From: Acidiphilium sp. | Lineage (GTDB): Bacteria; Pseudomonadota; Alphaproteobacteria; Acetobacterales; Acetobacteraceae | Reading direction: 5' to 3' | DNA: 64,000 nucleotides | Assembly (NCBI GenBank): GCA_028688905.1 | Contig: JAQTXH010000003.1 | Coordinates: 124,001-188,000 of the forward strand | In this document: piece by piece, positions 61,050 through 64,000 of the stretch | How the letters are laid out: every line of letters begins with the position of its first letter | Numbering within the stretch: position 1 is the stretch's first letter | Made by a program: the position numbers and the translations under genes | Notes under the pieces: generated by a model | The model's database searches: none | Told to the model about the DNA's origin: nothing | Seen by the model: the letters and a program-made list of their open reading frames with translations, nothing else

Positions 61050-63502
61050 ACGACATCGGTCCCCCCTCCGATCGCCGGCACTCCATCAGGGGATTTTCCG
61101 GCGATGTCGTGACCGCCTGGTCCGAGGCCGATGCGGAACGCCTCGGCCTCGGTGCGCGGATCGGCGTTGGGGTTCCGCATGAATCGGCGCATCTGCACGT
61201 CACCGGCACCGCCGCCTACATCGACGACGTGCCCGAACGCGCCGGCACGCTGCACGCGGCGCTGGGGTTGTCGCCAGTAGGGGCCGGCCGCCTGATCGGC
61301 ATCGATACCGGGTTTCTGCGCGCGCTGCCCGGCGTGGTCGCGGTGCTGACCGCCGCGGATATTCCCGCCATCAACGATTGCGGCCCGATTTTCCACGACG
61401 ACCCCATTCTGGCCGAGGACGATGTGCGCCATTGCGGTCAGCCGGTGTTCGTCATCGTGGCGACCGAGCGCGATCTGGCCCGCCGCGCCGCCGCGCGTGC
61501 CGGGGAGGCCCTGACCATCGAGCCGGCACAAGGCATCTACACGGCCCGTGCCGCCCACGCGCGGGGCGACTATGTTCTGCCGCCGGTTCACCTGATCCGT
61601 GAATCCACTGACGGGGCGTTAGATCGCGCTCTTGCCACCGCACCGCACCGCCTGCGCGGCCACTTCAGCCTGGGCGGGCAGGAGCAGTTCTACCTCGAAG
61701 GGCAGATCACCTACGCCATTCCGACCGAGGGCCATGGGTTGCATGTCATGTGCTCCACCCAGCATCCGAGCGAAATGCAGCAGGTGATCGCGCACGCGCT
61801 CGGCTGGCGCAGCCATCGGGTGCTGGTGGAATGCCGGCGGATGGGCGGGGGGTTCGGCGGCAAGGAATCGCAATCTGCCCTGTTTGCCTGCGCCGCCGCC
61901 CTCGCCGCGCGCCAGACCAACCGCCCGGTCAAACTGCGGCTCGATCGCGACGATGATTTCCTGGTTACCGGGCGGCGGCATCCGTTCGAGTTCGATTACG
62001 ATGTCGGCTTCGACGACGCGGGCCGCATCCTCGGGTTCGACGTCAGCATGATCGCCAATGCGGGGCATTCGGCCGATCTTTCGGGTCCGGTGGTCACCCG
62101 CGCCCTGTGCCATGTCGATAATGCCTACTTTCTGCCTGAAGTGGCCATTCACGGCTACGCCGCGCGCACCAACACCCAGAGCAACACGGCGTTTCGAGGG
62201 TTCGGCGGCCCGCAAGGCGCGCTGGTCACCGAAATTGTGCTGGACCGTATCGCCCGCGCCCTGGGACGGGACGCGCTGGAAATCCGGTGCCGCAATCTGT
62301 ATGGCACGGCGACTAACAACATCACGCCCTACGGCCAGATCGTGGAAGACAACGTGATCGGACCGATCATCGACGATCTCGTTGTATCCAGCGGCTATCA
62401 CGAACGCCGGGCGGCGGTCGCACAGTTCAATCGCGATAACATCGTTTTGAAAAAGGGGTTGGCGCTCACCCCGGTCAAATTCGGTATCTCGTTCAACGTG
62501 CCGCATCTCAACCAGGCGGGGGCGCTGGTTCATATTTACGTCGATGGCAGCATTCTGGTCAATCACGGCGGCACCGAAATGGGGCAGGGCCTCAACACCA
62601 AGGTCGCCCAGGTGGTCGCGGATGTTCTGGGCGTCGGGTTCGATGCGGTCCGTTGCACCGCCGCCGACACCAGCAAGGTCGCTAACACCTCGGCAACCGC
62701 CGCGTCCACCGGGGCCGATCTGAACGGCATGGCGGCGGCGGATGCGGCGCACCGGCTGCGCGACCGCCTCGCGACTTTCGCGGCACGCCACTACGAATGC
62801 GATCCCGCCAGCATCCGGTTTGCCAACGGCATGGTCGCGCTGGGGGCGCGCGCCGTCGCGTTTGCGACCCTGGTACGTCAGGCCTACGAGGCGCGGGTGC
62901 AGCTTTGGAGCGAGGGATTTTACACCACGCCGAAAATCCACTGGAACCCCACAACAATGAACGGCCGCCCGTTCTATTATTTTGCCTATGGGGCCGCGGT
63001 CAGCGAGGTGGTGATCGACACGCTGACCGGCGAGTTTGCCTTGCTGCGCGCCGATATTCTGCACGATGCCGGGCAGTCGCTGAACCCGGCGATCGATATC
63101 GGTCAGATCGAGGGCGGCTTCATCCAGAGTCTGGGCTGGCTGACCACCGAGGAGCTGGTCTGGCACGAGGCCAGTGGCCGGTTGCTGACCCACGCGCCCA
63201 GCACCTACAAAATCCCCACTGCGAACGACTGCCCGGCGGCGCTGCATGTTCGCCTGTTTGAAAACATCAATACGGAGCCGACGATCTTCCGCTCCAAGGC
63301 GGTGGGCGAACCGCCGATGCTGCTGGCGTTTTCGGCCCTGCTCGCGATCCGCGATGCGATTGCGGCGGTGGGCAACCCCACCGCCGATCCCCCGCTCCGC
63401 GCGCCGGCCACACCGGAGGCAATTCTGGATGCGATCGAAGCGGTGCGGGCGAACGAAGCGGTGCGGGCAATCGAAACCGATCGACCGGCGGGCGGCGGAT
63501 GA
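61046..63502 (+). CDS. xdhB: xanthine dehydrogenase large (molybdopterin) subunit
   Basis: 818 residues. Mo-cofactor domains with GQEQFYLEGQ, RMGGGFGGKESQ, the substrate-orienting Arg in TAFRGFGGPQGA, GTEMGQGLNTKVAQV and the catalytic Glu in KAVGEPPMLLAFS. Oxidises hypoxanthine and xanthine to urate. GGGAGG ribosome site before the ATG at 61046. The stop overlaps xdhC (ATGA). Confidence 0.95.
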   Translation: MNDIGPPSDRRHSIRGFSGDVVTAWSEADAERLGLGARIGVGVPHESAHLHVTGTAAYIDDVPERAGTLHAALGLSPVGAGRLIGIDTGFLRALPGVVAVLTAADIPAINDCGPIFHDDPILAEDDVRHCGQPVFVIVATERDLARRAAARAGEALTIEPAQGIYTARAAHARGDYVLPPVHLIRESTDGALDRALATAPHRLRGHFSLGGQEQFYLEGQITYAIPTEGHGLHVMCSTQHPSEMQQVIAHALGWRSHRVLVECRRMGGGFGGKESQSALFACAAALAARQTNRPVKLRLDRDDDFLVTGRRHPFEFDYDVGFDDAGRILGFDVSMIANAGHSADLSGPVVTRALCHVDNAYFLPEVAIHGYAARTNTQSNTAFRGFGGPQGALVTEIVLDRIARALGRDALEIRCRNLYGTATNNITPYGQIVEDNVIGPIIDDLVVSSGYHERRAAVAQFNRDNIVLKKGLALTPVKFGISFNVPHLNQAGALVHIYVDGSILVNHGGTEMGQGLNTKVAQVVADVLGVGFDAVRCTAADTSKVANTSATAASTGADLNGMAAADAAHRLRDRLATFAARHYECDPASIRFANGMVALGARAVAFATLVRQAYEARVQLWSEGFYTTPKIHWNPTTMNGRPFYYFAYGAAVSEVVIDTLTGEFALLRADILHDAGQSLNPAIDIGQIEGGFIQSLGWLTTEELVWHEASGRLLTHAPSTYKIPTANDCPAALHVRLFENINTEPTIFRSKAVGEPPMLLAFSALLAIRDAIAAVGNPTADPPLRAPATPEAILDAIEAVRANEAVRAIETDRPAGGG

Positions 63503-64000
63503 GTCCGCGGGCGGTCAGTGTCGCGGTGGATGCGGTGCGGGGTTCCGCCCCGCGCGAGGCGGGGGCGCGCATGCTGGTGTTTGCCGATGGCACCGAGGGC
63601 AGTATCGGCGGCGGCGCGCTCGAATACGCCGCGATCGGGCAGGCCCGTACCCTGCTCGGCCTCTGGCAGACCCAGGGTGCCACCCCGCACCGGGAAACCC
63701 GTGCCCTCGGCCCGCAACTCGGCCAATGCTGCGGCGGCTCGGTGACGCTAGTGTACGAGCCATGGCTGGCCTGCCGTTTGCCGCCGTCGCCGCCGTTGTT
63801 TCATCTGCAACTGCACGGCGCGGGCCATGTCGGGCGGGCGCTGATCGGCGTGCTGGCGACGCTGCCCGTCACGATCGACTGGATCGACCAGCGGGCGGAC
63901 ATATTTCCGCCTGAACCGCCGCAGGGCCGGGCGCGCCTGCGGTGCCGCCGCGTCGAAATCCCGCAGACCGCGGTGGTCGATGCGCCGCCGGGTGCGCGGT
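63499..64000 (+). CDS. xdhC: xanthine dehydrogenase accessory protein XdhC (3' partial)
   Basis: Begins MSPRAVSVAVDAVRGSAPRE at the ATGA overlap with xdhB and runs off the window end. N-terminal XdhC motif with the conserved GQCCGG; then HLQLHGAGHVGRAL starts the C-terminal Rossmann domain. XdhC binds molybdenum cofactor and inserts the sulfurated form into XdhB. The initial PRExGARMLV stretch is typical. Confidence 0.9.
   Translation, partial: MSPRAVSVAVDAVRGSAPREAGARMLVFADGTEGSIGGGALEYAAIGQARTLLGLWQTQGATPHRETRALGPQLGQCCGGSVTLVYEPWLACRLPPSPPLFHLQLHGAGHVGRALIGVLATLPVTIDWIDQRADIFPPEPPQGRARLRCRRVEIPQTAVVDAPPGAR

Noticed and set aside
61619-63247. 542-residue minus-strand open frame opposite xdhB
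   Set aside because: Low-complexity Arg/Gly/Ala-rich shadow; xdhB motifs are clear on the plus strand.
1-64000. tRNA/rRNA genes, CRISPR arrays, prophage or integrase genes
   Set aside because: I looked for cloverleaf-like intergenic sequences, regularly spaced repeats and phage genes and saw none; a tRNAscan/CRISPR search could confirm this.

Overview
The window is GC-rich DNA with very tightly packed genes (many ATGA or GTGA start/stop overlaps) and alphaproteobacterial gene content: Tad/Cpa pilus genes, an rpoN-hpf pair, HisZ, CreA, and xanthine dehydrogenase XdhABC. The gene mix fits Rhodospirillales, most likely Acetobacteraceae. This is inferred from gene content only; there is no rRNA or other phylogenetic marker here. 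I saw no tRNA, rRNA, CRISPR array or prophage.

Layout. 1-5578: the end of a heparinase II/III-like gene, galE, a glycosyltransferase, creA and purH. 5580-18107: an exopolysaccharide/PEP-CTERM region. It holds two small secreted PEP-CTERM proteins, each behind its own GG-N10-GC sigma-54 promoter, then two FemAB-like acyltransferases, a polysaccharide deacetylase, three glycosyltransferases, an AsnB-type amidotransferase and a Wzx-like flippase. No exosortase or polymerase is present. 18117-19807: an SSS-family transporter with its DUF3311 partner. 20022-29547: a compact three-gene operon of a fully reducing type I polyketide synthase (KS-AT-DH-pseudoMT-ER-KR-ACP, no thioesterase), an alpha-oxoamine synthase and a short-chain reductase. 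Together these look like a route from a polyketide/fatty chain to a sphingoid-like amino alcohol, and this is the best candidate for an undescribed system.

29771-37579: a TetR-AtoE pair diverges from an operon of OsmC, an acyl-CoA-dehydrogenase-like flavoprotein, a [2Fe-2S] ferredoxin, cyanase and a complete ABC importer. The first gene of that operon has a sigma-54 promoter with a 20-bp TetR-type palindrome directly after it. A roughly 120-bp MITE-like palindromic repeat lies inside the operon. 38040-42750: an AceE-like 2-oxoacid dehydrogenase E1 preceded by a perfect CRP-type box, then hpf and rpoN on the other strand. 42875-48624: a Tad pilus operon (two Flp pilins, CpaB, CpaE, CpaF, TadB, TadC) without a secretin. 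48776-49500: a small ORF and a decayed IS5-type transposase. 49525-54626: purA, hisZ, and an MBOAT/SGNH-like acyl-transfer pair.

54659-64000: a purine catabolic cluster of uraD, a flavoprotein monooxygenase, uraH, a LysR regulator, guanine deaminase and xdhABC (xdhC cut by the window end). Together the products would take guanine to xanthine, urate, 5-hydroxyisourate, OHCU and S-allantoin. No known urate oxidase is present, so the flavoprotein is the natural candidate for the urate hydroxylation step.
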